Below, one piece after another: positions 1 through 7,956 of a DNA stretch of 64,000 bases. The stretch is taken from positions 682,001 to 746,000 of the forward strand of contig CAVOSJ010000003.1 in assembly GCA_963698885.1 (NCBI GenBank). Direction: 5' to 3'. This DNA is from JBARKJ01 sp963698885 (GTDB taxonomy: Bacteria > Nitrospirota > JACRHJ01). The notes beneath the pieces were generated by a model. It had not been told where the DNA came from. It ran no database searches and saw only the letters and a list, made by a program, of their open reading frames with translations. Numbering within the stretch: the stretch's first letter is position 1; each line of letters starts with the position of its first letter. Position numbers and translations under genes: made by a program.

Positions 1-816
1 ATTAAAAATGCCCGCGGTGAAATTATAATAATAATGGGCATGCATGCGACTTACGCCAGCGACTATATTACTAAATGCGTTCAATATCTTGAACAGTATG
101 CCGTAGACAACGTCGGAGGCGTGATGGTCACCGTGCCGAGAGACAATACGCTTACAGGCAAGGCCATAGCGCAGGCATTATCGCATAGGTTTGGCGTTGG
201 CAATTCAATGTTCAGGTCGGGGACCAAAGAGCCTGTATTCGTCGATACCGTGTTTGGAGGTTGCTATAAAAAAGAGGTATTTGATCGGATCGGGCTTTTC
301 AATGAAAAGCTTGTCAAGCACCAGGATATGGAGTTGAACTGCAGGTTAAGGGCATCCGGCGGGCACATCCTGCTTGCACCGGATATCGTCTGCCAATATT
401 ATGCCCGCACGGATATAAAATCCTTCCTCCTGCATAATTTCGGTAATGGATTTTCCATCTTCAGCTCCCTGAAGGAGAGCAAAGTAAAACCTGTTTCCGT
501 CAGACATCTTATCCCCCTTATTTTTGTAACCTCCCTTATTACTTCAATATCCCTCTCCATATTTTCCCCGGTCTTTGTTTGGCTGCTGTCGGCAATTTTA
601 TGCTCATATATTTCAGCCGCTCTTTATTTTTCCTTCAAGATAAGCCGGGACAGGAAAGACCCGAAACTGATACTTGCCATGCCCCCGGTCTTTGCACTGC
701 TTCACATCAGTCACGGTCTCGGATCGCTCTATGGAGTTCTAAGTCTTTTGGCATCAAGGCGTTTCTGGTCAGACCACATCTTCGCCGCCCGGAATGCTCC
801 TGTCAGGTTAAAATAA
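1..816 (+). CDS. Family 2 glycosyltransferase (ExoA-like), 3' part only
   Basis: The frame is open from base 1, so the start lies outside the window and 271 residues are visible. The text resembles ExoA-type family 2 glycosyltransferases, which add sugars to lipid-linked exopolysaccharide units at the inner membrane: an ARGEI strand at the left edge, DNVGG, GGCYKKEVFDRIG, then the acidic HQDMELNCRLR motif near visible residue 108 that usually carries the catalytic or metal-binding Asp/Glu. The last third has two to four hydrophobic segments, as in membrane-anchored members. No partner genes are visible downstream; csbD follows with its own promoter. The family is fairly clear; the sugar and acceptor cannot be told. 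Confidence 0.8.
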   Translation: MKNARGEIIIIMGMHATYASDYITKCVQYLEQYAVDNVGGVMVTVPRDNTLTGKAIAQALSHRFGVGNSMFRSGTKEPVFVDTVFGGCYKKEVFDRIGLFNEKLVKHQDMELNCRLRASGGHILLAPDIVCQYYARTDIKSFLLHNFGNGFSIFSSLKESKVKPVSVRHLIPLIFVTSLITSISLSIFSPVFVWLLSAILCSYISAALYFSFKISRDRKDPKLILAMPPVFALLHISHGLGSLYGVLSLLASRRFWSDHIFAARNAPVRLK

Positions 817-837
817 GGCCGTTATCCGCTTCATAAT

Positions 838-866
838 TTGACAGTAAGCTGCTGAAATACTATAAT
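838..866 (+). promoter_or_regulatory. Sigma-70 promoter of csbD
   Basis: TTGACA at 838-843 and TATAAT at 861-866 are separated by exactly 17 bases, a perfect consensus match. Transcription should start near 873, giving a leader of about 38 bases before the csbD ATG at 911. AAGGAG lies just upstream of that ATG. Confidence 0.85.
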
Positions 867-910
867 AATATAGTGGTGATATAAATGAACCTTTATGCAA
901 GGAGTAACAT

Positions 911-1120
911 ATGTACGAGGACATCCTTAAAGGGAGCTGGAAGGAGCTCAAGGGTTCGGTCATGCAGAAATGGGGCAAACTGACTGACGACGATCTTACC
1001 GCTATCGAAGGTTCGGCAACCAAACTCGTTGGGATCCTGCAAAAGAAATACGGCTATGACAAGATTAAAGCGGAGAAGGAATACAGCGACTTTATGGCGC
1101 ATCACAAAAAAGCGGCATGA
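911..1120 (+). CDS. CsbD family stress protein
   Basis: A 69-residue acidic/basic helical protein with the CsbD-family pattern: a GSWKELKG start segment, KWGKLTDDDL in the middle, and a Gly-Tyr-Asp-Lys-Ile-Lys-Ala-Glu-Lys-Glu segment before a short His/Lys tail. CsbD/YjbJ proteins are abundant small cytoplasmic proteins induced by general stress; their molecular activity is unknown. Length matches the family (60-70). The gene stands alone, with a consensus promoter in front, AAGGAG about 6 bases before ATG, and a hairpin terminator behind, so it is a monocistronic, probably strongly expressed unit. Confidence 0.88.
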   Translation: MYEDILKGSWKELKGSVMQKWGKLTDDDLTAIEGSATKLVGILQKKYGYDKIKAEKEYSDFMAHHKKAA

Positions 1121-1144
1121 GTCCAAGTCCTGGCCTGACAAAAT

Positions 1145-1175
1145 AAAAGGGGCTTGCGAAAGCGGCCCTTTTTTT
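1145..1175. terminator. Bidirectional hairpin terminator
   Basis: A stem closed by a GAAA tetraloop (GC-GAAA-GC), continuing through G-U pairs and a GGGG/CCC segment, is flanked by AAAA on the left and a run of T on the right. It separates the convergent csbD gene and the dehydrogenase gene, whose stop codon lies at its right edge, and could serve both. Confidence 0.7.
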
Positions 1176-2535
1176 ATTCCTTTATCGCCACCGTCTTGAT
1201 ATTCACGAATTCCTTAAGTCCGTAATGCGACAGTTCCCTGCCGATGCCTGATTTCTTTATCCCTCCGAACGGCAGCCTCGGGTCTGACTTTACCATGTCG
1301 TTTACAGCGACAAACCCGGCATCAAGCCGCCTGGCGAGCCGGTCCGCTCTTTTTTGGTCCCTGCTCCAGATCGACGCACCGAGACCGAACCCGGTATCGT
1401 TCGCGGCCCGGATTGCCTCATCCTCATCCTTGACCGTAATGACCGGGGCTATCGGACCGAAGACTTCTTCAGTCAGTATCCTCATCTCTTTTGTCGGATT
1501 AAAGACGGCGCATGGCAGGAAAAACAGCCCCCTGTCAAATACGTGCCCTGCCTGGTGGATTTCCGCTCCCTTCGCCTTCGCGTCACTTAGCTGTTCATTC
1601 AGCGTATCCAGGACCTCTCTCTTGGCGACAGGGCCGATATCCGTCGTCTCGTCCATCGGATCGCCCACCTTCAGTTCCATAAGCCGCGCGAGGAAAAACT
1701 TTTTAAATTCGTCCGCCACACTCTCCATCACGATGAACCTTTTGGCCGCGATACAGCTCTGTCCCGCATTGACCATCCTGGCTTTTACAGCCATCTCGGC
1801 GCTCGCGGCAATATCGGCGTCATCCAGGACGATAAACGGGTCCGAACCTCCGAGCTCAAGCACGACTTTCTTTATACGTCTTCCCGCGGCCGCCGCGACC
1901 TCTTCTCCCGCCTTCGTGCTCCCTGTCAGCGAGACGGCGTCCACCTTGTCGTCCTCGATTAACTTAAGGGCGGCTGCCGCGCCTATAATCAAAGTTTTGA
2001 ATACGTTCTCCGGGAAGCCCGCCTTTAAAAACGCCTCCTCTATCGCGAGCGCGCAGGCCGGGACGTTAGACGCGTGCTTGAGAAGCACGACGTTCCCTGC
2101 GGCGAGCGCGGGGATTGCAAACCGGAACACCTGCCAGAACGGGAAATTCCACGGCATTATGCCAAGCACGATGCCGAGCGGCTGGAAAAGGATATAACTT
2201 TTGCCCACGGTAGATACCTTTTCCGGCTCCAGAAATTTTTCAGCATTTTGGGCGTAATAATCGCAGGCTAAGGCGCATTTCTCTATCTCCGCGACCGATT
2301 CCCGGATAGGCTTCCCCATCTCGCGGGTTATGACTTCCGCATATTTTCGCTTATCCGCCCGGAGATTGTCGGCAAGCTTCCCGATATACGCTATTCGTTC
2401 TGCAACCGAAAGGTTTGACCATGACGAAAAAGATTGGCGGGATTTTTGGACTTCACCGTCCACCTCATCCGGCGTCATCTGCCGATATTCCGCAACCATC
2501 TCTTCCGTGTAGGGATTTATTGAAATGATTTTCAT
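1174..2535 (-). CDS. NAD(P)-dependent succinate-semialdehyde-type dehydrogenase
   Basis: A 453-residue aldehyde dehydrogenase of the short succinate-semialdehyde class (like E. coli Sad/YneI, about 460 residues). Visible hallmarks: PWNFPFWQV (cofactor site), LTGSTKAG (Rossmann loop), the general-base Glu in LELGG at residue 227, and the catalytic Cys in GQSCIAAKR at residue 261, ending with GGIKKSGIGRE. It would oxidise succinate semialdehyde or a related short aldehyde to the acid in the cytoplasm. ATG start at 2535. It is not obviously co-transcribed with a transaminase, so the substrate is uncertain. A second, longer aldehyde dehydrogenase gene sits at the right end of the window. Confidence 0.85.
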   Translation of the reverse strand: MKIISINPYTEEMVAEYRQMTPDEVDGEVQKSRQSFSSWSNLSVAERIAYIGKLADNLRADKRKYAEVITREMGKPIRESVAEIEKCALACDYYAQNAEKFLEPEKVSTVGKSYILFQPLGIVLGIMPWNFPFWQVFRFAIPALAAGNVVLLKHASNVPACALAIEEAFLKAGFPENVFKTLIIGAAAALKLIEDDKVDAVSLTGSTKAGEEVAAAAGRRIKKVVLELGGSDPFIVLDDADIAASAEMAVKARMVNAGQSCIAAKRFIVMESVADEFKKFFLARLMELKVGDPMDETTDIGPVAKREVLDTLNEQLSDAKAKGAEIHQAGHVFDRGLFFLPCAVFNPTKEMRILTEEVFGPIAPVITVKDEDEAIRAANDTGFGLGASIWSRDQKRADRLARRLDAGFVAVNDMVKSDPRLPFGGIKKSGIGRELSHYGLKEFVNIKTVAIKE

Positions 2536-2601
2536 CCGTACCCGTAGAACCTCCCCGACCCGATGAAAATCGCCGCAAAAAACCGTAAAAGCGGCTACGT
2601 A

Positions 2602-3615
2602 TTACTGGCCCACCACCAGCACCTCGAAACTTCCTTTGATCATCTCCGGACGATGTTTTACGTCTGCCGAAACCTGCGCGGGCAAAGAGAACCGTGCGGC
2701 GGTGAGATAGATATCGTGCGTCTTCGTGTCTATAGCCATGGTCCGTGAGCCTTTTTGGGTTTGGACCGTCTCGGCAACTTCAAATCCACCCTGAGAAAGC
2801 TCGCGCGCAACAGTCAGCGTGCCATCCCCGTTTGAACTGAAAATCAGCCCCGTTACCGGGTCATATCCGTTTGCGTCAACGCCCTTACCGATAGGGATAG
2901 TGGCGATAACCTTACCCGTGACGGTATCCAGGACGGTCATCATCTCATTGTGACAGCCAGAGAAGACCAAGTGATGCTCCGGGTCCAGTGCCATTCCAGA
3001 CGGCTCTTCGCCGGGCTTTAAAGAAAAGCGCTTTACGACCGTAAGCTTCATGCTGTCCAGCTCGACAACCTCGTTTTTGTCTTCGATATTGACAAAAATT
3101 TTCCCATTGCCGTCCGCCGCGGCAAACTCGGGCTTGCCTCCCAATGAAATAGTTCCGGCGACTTTGCCGGTAGCGGCGTCAAAGGCTGTGGCATCATGGC
3201 TTTTGCCGTTGAATGTAAAGACATTTTTGGAGGCGGGGTCATAAATAATGCAGTCAGGATTTTGTCCCGTCTTGACCTGGCCTAAGACTTTAAGAGTTTT
3301 AAGGTCGAAAATCGTGGAGGTGTCCGCGCGTCCGTTGCTCGTGAAGCCGCGGCCAAATTCCGGCGCGATTGCGATCCCGTGCACTCCTTCGGTGCCCGGG
3401 ATGTCGCCTGCAAGTTTATCCGTGTCGATATCGATCACCATAACATGCGACTCCCGCGAGATATACAGCCGTCTGGCGCCGGGATCCACTTGCAGGTAAT
3501 CAAACCCGCCTTCACCGCCTACTTGAATTCTTTTGATTATGTGATAACCCGGCCCGGAAGCATAGGCCGAAGTGTAGATAAAAAGGCTTGCGAAAATAAG
3601 AACGATTTTTCTCAA
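2602..3615 (-). CDS. Secreted YncE-like beta-propeller protein
   Basis: A 337-residue protein that begins with a classical signal peptide (about residues 1-19, MRKIVLIFASLF... cut near AYA-SG). The rest shows repeated propeller-blade strands: RLYISRESHVMVIDIDTD, DLKTLKVLGQVKTG, YDPASKNVFTFNG, TVLDTVTGKVIATIPIG. YncE-type proteins are periplasmic seven-bladed propellers of poorly known role; some bind DNA or are linked to metal starvation. The gene begins 31 bases after the stop of the Spy-like gene and reads the same way, so it is probably the last gene of the ECF sigma operon. Fold assignment is good; the role is inference. Confidence 0.8.
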   Translation of the reverse strand: MRKIVLIFASLFIYTSAYASGPGYHIIKRIQVGGEGGFDYLQVDPGARRLYISRESHVMVIDIDTDKLAGDIPGTEGVHGIAIAPEFGRGFTSNGRADTSTIFDLKTLKVLGQVKTGQNPDCIIYDPASKNVFTFNGKSHDATAFDAATGKVAGTISLGGKPEFAAADGNGKIFVNIEDKNEVVELDSMKLTVVKRFSLKPGEEPSGMALDPEHHLVFSGCHNEMMTVLDTVTGKVIATIPIGKGVDANGYDPVTGLIFSSNGDGTLTVARELSQGGFEVAETVQTQKGSRTMAIDTKTHDIYLTAARFSLPAQVSADVKHRPEMIKGSFEVLVVGQ

Positions 3616-3646
3616 ACACGCTCCTTAGGAAAGGGTTGAGCACACA

Positions 3647-4024
3647 TTAATCGTTCTCCTGCAACTTCTCCCGCTGCGCTTTCCATCTGGCTATGAGCTT
3701 CTCGAACTCTGCTTTCTGGTCCGGACGGAGGATCTCACGTATCTTCGCCTGTGCGCTTCCCATTATAGAGTCAATTTTAGGCTGGGTCTCCCTGCGCATC
3801 TCGCGCATCTGGTTGTGCGCGTCGTTCACTATTACCTCGACCTGGGCTTTCTGGGCATCATCTAAATGGAGCTTCCGTGAGAGCTTCCTGACTACTTCTT
3901 CTCTCGGATGAGTCTCCCCCCAATGCGGCCTGTTCCAGCATGCCGCATAACTCATTAATCCGCCGGCTATAGCGCCAAGTATAAATACGACGATAATGCC
4001 TATGAGCACCTTCCATTTTTCCAT
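3647..4024 (-). CDS. Spy/CpxP/CnrX-like periplasmic metal or stress sensor
   Basis: A 125-residue protein with one N-terminal membrane anchor (about residues 6-28) and an all-helical periplasmic domain of the heavy-metal-resistance type: LSRKLHLDDAQKAQVEVIV, then an amphipathic stretch rich in Arg, Gln, Glu, then LRPDQKAEFEKL. This LxLtxeQ...LtpeQ layout is that of Spy, CpxP and CnrX. Several His residues (PHWGETHP, LHL, DAHN) could bind metal. It starts 2 bases after the stop of the small membrane protein and shares its operon with the ECF sigma factor, as CnrX does. Family confident, ligand unknown. Confidence 0.78.
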   Translation of the reverse strand: MEKWKVLIGIIVVFILGAIAGGLMSYAACWNRPHWGETHPREEVVRKLSRKLHLDDAQKAQVEVIVNDAHNQMREMRRETQPKIDSIMGSAQAKIREILRPDQKAEFEKLIARWKAQREKLQEND

Positions 4025-4026
4025 CT

Positions 4027-4314
4027 TCAGTCTCCCATAAGGCTGCTTAGGTGCATAGACTGCTCGTAATTAGCCGTGATGGCGGTGCGCATGTCGATAT
4101 TAGGAGAAACTGAATAATACCACCCTCCCAGCGCCATGACTAAAACCGCGAAAATTGGCACGAGCCTCCATGTCCAGGTAAACCAGACGGCCAGGGATTC
4201 ATGCTCCTCCCGGAGCCTCGCCAGTACCCGCGTCTCAAGCCCCCTCTCGACGTGGTATATGTCCGGCTCCACGGTCCGCGCCAGTTTAAAAAGCTCGTCC
4301 ATTTTGTTTTTCAT
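4027..4314 (-). CDS. Small single-pass membrane protein, likely anti-sigma factor
   Basis: A 95-residue protein with a charged cytoplasmic N-terminal part (about residues 1-44), one membrane segment (about 48-66, LVPIFAVLVMALGGWYY) and a short periplasmic tail. It lies 2 bases after the ECF sigma gene and 2 bases before the Spy-like sensor, the usual place and topology of an anti-sigma factor. It has no HxxxCxxC zinc motif. CnrY, the anti-sigma of the cobalt/nickel system, is also about 95 residues with one membrane segment, but I see no clear sequence likeness, so the role rests on position and topology. Confidence 0.6.
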   Translation of the reverse strand: MKNKMDELFKLARTVEPDIYHVERGLETRVLARLREEHESLAVWFTWTWRLVPIFAVLVMALGGWYYSVSPNIDMRTAITANYEQSMHLSSLMGD

Positions 4315-4316
4315 CT

Positions 4317-4883
4317 TTATGCCTCTTCGTTAACCCCTAGGATTTTTTTCAGTGCCTTCCGCGCGCGAAACGCCCGGACTTTTATGTTTGCCTCGGATAA
4401 CCCCGTGATAACCGCCACGTCCTTTATGGACCTCTCTTCCAGTTCCAGCAGCGTAATAATAACCCGCTCTTTAGGCTTCAGCTTCACAAGCGCCTTGTCC
4501 AGTATTTCCTTGGCCTGCAATGCCTCGAAAGTCTTTTCCTCATCCGCCGGTATGCTGAGGCTGTATTCCACGTCCTCCAGCGGTATGTCGCGGTTGCCCT
4601 TCTTCTTTTTCCGTAAGAAATCGTAGCAGGCGCTAACCGCGACCCGTGTCAGCCAATGTTCGAAAGGCGCCTCTCTTCTATATCCGCCCAGGTTCCGGTA
4701 TATCTTTATGAAGATGTCCTGGGAAATATCGTCTAACTCACCCTTGTCTCCGGCGAACCGGGAGGCAAGGCGCAAAACCTTGCGCTTATGCCTCCGGACG
4801 ATCTCGGCAAATGCGTCGTCCCCGCCGGATTTTGCCGCCTCCACAAGACTCTCGTCGGTCAGTTCCTCTAAGGAGATGCTCAT
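4317..4883 (-). CDS. ECF RNA polymerase sigma factor (RpoE/SigW-like)
   Basis: A 188-residue sigma factor with only regions 2 and 4. Region 2 (about residues 20-95) has DELDDISQDIFIKIYRNL and FEHWLTRVAVSACYDFLRK; region 4 (about 125-180) has LKPKERVIITLLELEERSIKDVA and the helix-turn-helix VITGLSEANIKVRAFRARKAL. It would direct RNA polymerase to stress promoters when released from its membrane anti-sigma partner, probably the 95-residue protein just downstream. A TATAAT ends only 6 bases before the ATG, which would leave almost no leader. Family certain; the signal sensed is not. Confidence 0.9.
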   Translation of the reverse strand: MSISLEELTDESLVEAAKSGGDDAFAEIVRRHKRKVLRLASRFAGDKGELDDISQDIFIKIYRNLGGYRREAPFEHWLTRVAVSACYDFLRKKKKGNRDIPLEDVEYSLSIPADEEKTFEALQAKEILDKALVKLKPKERVIITLLELEERSIKDVAVITGLSEANIKVRAFRARKALKKILGVNEEA

Positions 4884-4914
4884 TCCTTTATTATAACGCT
4901 TTCATCCCCTTGAA

Positions 4915-6228
4915 TCACCGCCTGCCGCCACCGCCGCCAAAACCGCCTCCTCCACCACTACGTCCGCCGCCTCCGCCGCCACGGCCACCGCCGCCTCCGC
5001 CACTGTAGCTACGTCCACCTCCACCGCCGAAGCTGCGACCGCCGCCATTGAACGACCTGCTCGGTGCGCTGAACGATCTGCCTCCGCTCATTGCGGGCCG
5101 GCTAAACGACCGGTTATACGACGGCCTGGTTGAAGTTCCCGGATGGCCTGCTGAAGTTCCCGGACGGCCTGTTATACCCTCGGAACGGCGTGCCGCCGGA
5201 TATAGCATCCCTGCGGAAGCTCGTGGGTTGTCCGGCGCTCCTGCCGAATGTAGCCGAACCTAAACGGCCCGTGCCCCTGTTTACTATATTCGCGGCGCTC
5301 GTCCTGTTAAAGGACCTGTTAAACTGCCCGCTGCCGTTCCTGACGCCGGCATTGCCGATAAACCGCTGTCCATGCCCTGCGGTTCTCGCAACAGGGTCGA
5401 AAGACCTGGCCCCTACCGGACGAAAAGCTGTCCTGGTGAATGGGCGCCTGGAGATCGGGTCAATCGCTACGGCACGCCTTGTTACAGGGTCTATGACATG
5501 GTTGCTTAACTGCCTGTTCCCATTCCAAGACCCGTGATTCCTGTAGAACCGGAAATCGCCCTGCCGTGGAATCCGAAGTGGTCGTGGCCAAAGTGTCCGA
5601 AGTGGCCATGTCCGAAGAACGCGAAGTCGAAATCGTTAAGAACGAAGTAACCAGGGAACCAGAACCCGCCGCACCAGAACGGGAACGGGTCCCAGGCGTA
5701 CAGGTACGCGTAATCGGGTGGCGGCGCGTAATATGTTACAACGGGCGGCCCTTCATCGGAGTAATAGTTATCTATTACGGTAGGCTCTGTATATGCCTCG
5801 TCCTCGGCATAATTGCCCTCCGCGCCTGCCGCGGCCGGTGTAACCTCAATGCCGATTTCAGTATTCAGGGCAACAAACGCCTGGTCCGCACCGGCTTTAC
5901 CAATCGGCAGCTTACCCGCGTCGGCGGCAGCGTCAATTGACGCCTGGATATCCGCTATAATATCCGGAGTGACCGGAAAATCGGAAATCCAGCCGCTTTG
6001 AGGGGTTATACCGAGGTTGGCAAGGGCGGTTTCAGCATCCGCCTCTCCCTGTTGCGGGCCGATTTTTAGCGCCTGGACCAGCTCAACTGCATAATCGCCC
6101 TCTCTTATGACCTGCTGGCCTACGGAGGGCGCAGATTTGGTATCAGGCGCATATTCACCGGCAACGGCAAATGCCGGTATAATCAGAAACATAGAGACCG
6201 TAAGTATCGCTAAATACAGCCTTTTCAT
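4915..6228 (-). pseudogene. Secreted aromatic/PP- and Gly-Arg-rich protein, broken by two compensating frameshifts
   Basis: The 5' part (from ATG 6228, behind GAGGG) encodes a signal peptide (MKRLYLAILTVSMFLII...AGE), a soluble region, then a Tyr/Pro/Trp/Phe stretch (YYAPPPDYAYLY, PFPFWCGGFWFPG) and His/Phe/Gly repeats, and stops near 5506. In the other frame, from about 5525 to 5128, coding continues without a stop: NHVIDPVTRRAVAIDPISRR, SFDPVARTAG, SFNRTSAANIVNRG. Near 5128 an extra base returns it to the first frame, which runs on through SYNRSFSRP into a Gly/Arg/Ser tail ending at 4915. So one base was lost near 5525 and one gained near 5128. The surface-protein family is familiar from delta-proteobacterial genomes, but I know no function. 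Probable sequence errors; it may be intact in the cell. Confidence 0.65.
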
Positions 6229-6311
6229 AACGCCCTCTTTTCTCCTCCCCATCTATCCGTTAATATGATAGACGGTTTAATGGTGGATATAGTTACAGGG
6301 AAAAAGGGTAC

Positions 6312-7787
6312 TTAAGACGGCTGGTTAGAAGTTTTTTCTTCCATGAGCTGAAACTTTCCATATTCATGGACAAAACTAAGACGGGTCTTAAGGTATGGCG
6401 GCAGCATCTGCCCTTCCTGGATGACAAAGAAGGTAGGCGCTCCGACTTGCAGGTATGTTTTGGCAGTTTTTAGGTCCAGTGCTTGAATTGCCTTGCCATT
6501 TGAATAAAACTCGGCCGAATATGGCGTATTGAAAAGATATACCAGCTTACTTGCGGCACTGGGGCGGTCATGGTAATATCCCTCCACGACTTCCTTCTGG
6601 CATTTCACTACCTGGAGAGGTTTTGCGAACAGCACAACTCCCAGGAAAAGTATCGGGAGCAGAAGGCCCGCCGCAAGGACCTGGCGCCTCACCTTTTTTT
6701 CACCGGCCCGCGCGTTGATTATTTCTCCTGAAAGGAGCGCAAACGCGGGTATGCCCGGCAGGACGTATGTCCATAAGATATTGCCCGCGAGCGTAAAAAA
6801 AACCATGGGAGTCAAAGCCCAGAGCATCAGGTACGACCTCCAGCCGTCACTAACGATGCCGGACGCCTTTGACTTATCGCTAAATAGCGCCTTTATGAAG
6901 ATGACGCACCAGGGGAATGTCGCGGCCAGCCAGTACAGCCAGACGGTGCCCCGGATATGGGAATGCGCATAGCCATACTTGTCTCCGTGCCACCCGCTGT
7001 CGATAAACCGCATAACGTGTTCGCCGATAAGGAAATACTTGAGGAATCCCGGCGAGTAAATTTCGGCGGCGATATACCAGGGCACCGCTATGGCCAGCAT
7101 CAAAAGTATGCCCGTAACCCACGGAAAACTATGACGGACCTCGCTCCATTTTTTCTTCCATAATACCCAGACCCCTATCGGGAACATTGTCAGGACGACG
7201 GCGACGGGCCCCTTGGCCAAAAGACCTATGCCGAGAGCTGCAAAAAAAGTATAACCCCAGGCGCGCCTTCCGTCCGTGCGAGAGGTCGCATTCCAGAATG
7301 CCGCCATTGCCAGTGTGGTGGCAAACGCCAGCGAGGGGTCCGTCATGACGCCGCCGCTTATGATAAAGAAAACCGGGGTCGTCCACAGAACTACTGAGGA
7401 ACTAAGGGCATAGCCTCGGCCGTCTTTTTTCATCGCCAATATATAGACCAGCCAGAAAATTCCAAGGGAGAAGATAAAGGAGGACAACCTTACCGCAAAC
7501 TCGTTTATGCCGAAGATCTCCATGGTGGCGGCCGAGGACCAGGTGGACAGCGGCGGCTTCGCCCAGAACGGGACGCCATAGTGGTACTGGGGCATGACCC
7601 ATATATGGGTCTCTACCATCTTCCTCGCTATTTCGGCATATCTGGATTCGGTATTATCGAAAAGCGGATAAGCGCCCATGGTAAAGAACCGGATAGCGCC
7701 CGCGATGAGCAGTATGCACGAAAGCAGCCAGACCCAGTTATTCAAAATCTTCCCGGGCAGGAGACGAAATTTCTCGAATAAACGCAT
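6312..7787 (-). CDS. ArnT/PMT-type membrane glycosyltransferase (GT39/GT83)
   Basis: A 491-residue protein with about ten membrane segments. The first periplasmic loop carries FDNTESRYAEIARKMV followed by PFWAKPPLSTW, the pattern of ArnT and related lipid-A or protein O-mannosyl-type transferases, where the acidic pair after the first membrane helix is catalytic. Such enzymes move a sugar from a polyprenyl phosphate to lipid A, a protein or a polysaccharide on the outer face of the inner membrane. The C-terminal part (about 400-490) is a soluble periplasmic tail. ATG at 7787 has no visible Shine-Dalgarno site. The gene is divergent from the NYN gene. Acceptor unknown. Confidence 0.83.
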   Translation of the reverse strand: MRLFEKFRLLPGKILNNWVWLLSCILLIAGAIRFFTMGAYPLFDNTESRYAEIARKMVETHIWVMPQYHYGVPFWAKPPLSTWSSAATMEIFGINEFAVRLSSFIFSLGIFWLVYILAMKKDGRGYALSSSVVLWTTPVFFIISGGVMTDPSLAFATTLAMAAFWNATSRTDGRRAWGYTFFAALGIGLLAKGPVAVVLTMFPIGVWVLWKKKWSEVRHSFPWVTGILLMLAIAVPWYIAAEIYSPGFLKYFLIGEHVMRFIDSGWHGDKYGYAHSHIRGTVWLYWLAATFPWCVIFIKALFSDKSKASGIVSDGWRSYLMLWALTPMVFFTLAGNILWTYVLPGIPAFALLSGEIINARAGEKKVRRQVLAAGLLLPILFLGVVLFAKPLQVVKCQKEVVEGYYHDRPSAASKLVYLFNTPYSAEFYSNGKAIQALDLKTAKTYLQVGAPTFFVIQEGQMLPPYLKTRLSFVHEYGKFQLMEEKTSNQPS

Positions 7788-7793
7788 TGCGTT

Positions 7794-7822
7794 ATTTTAC
7801 TCTTATTAAAGGCGCGCTTCAA
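7794..7822 (-). promoter_or_regulatory. Putative sigma-70 promoter of the ArnT-like gene
   Basis: On the minus strand TTGAAG (7817-7822) and TAAAAT (7794-7799) are 17 bases apart. The -10 box ends 6 bases before the ATG at 7787, so the message would be leaderless if this start is right, which agrees with the lack of a ribosome site. Confidence 0.45.
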
Positions 7823-7887
7823 CAACAAAGCATTCGTTTCGGGAATTTGAAAGCCGCCCTTCCGGCTATTTTTAAGTAAAAAAACTA

Positions 7888-7915
7888 TTGCCACAACTCA
7901 CTGTTATGTTACAAT
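7888..7915 (+). promoter_or_regulatory. Putative sigma-70 promoter of the NYN-hypABF genes
   Basis: TTGCCA at 7888-7893 and TACAAT at 7910-7915, spacer 16 bases. The start of transcription would be near 7922, 35 bases before the chosen ATG at 7957. The AT-rich stretch behind it is typical of a promoter region, and it is divergent from the ArnT-like gene promoter. Confidence 0.5.
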
Positions 7916-7956
7916 TATTTTTTAATACTTTTAATACTATTACGATAAGGAAAATA

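Noticed and set aside
1244..2197. A 317-codon open frame on plus, opposite the semialdehyde dehydrogenase
   Set aside because: Shadow frame rich in Ser/Ala; the minus strand has all the dehydrogenase motifs.
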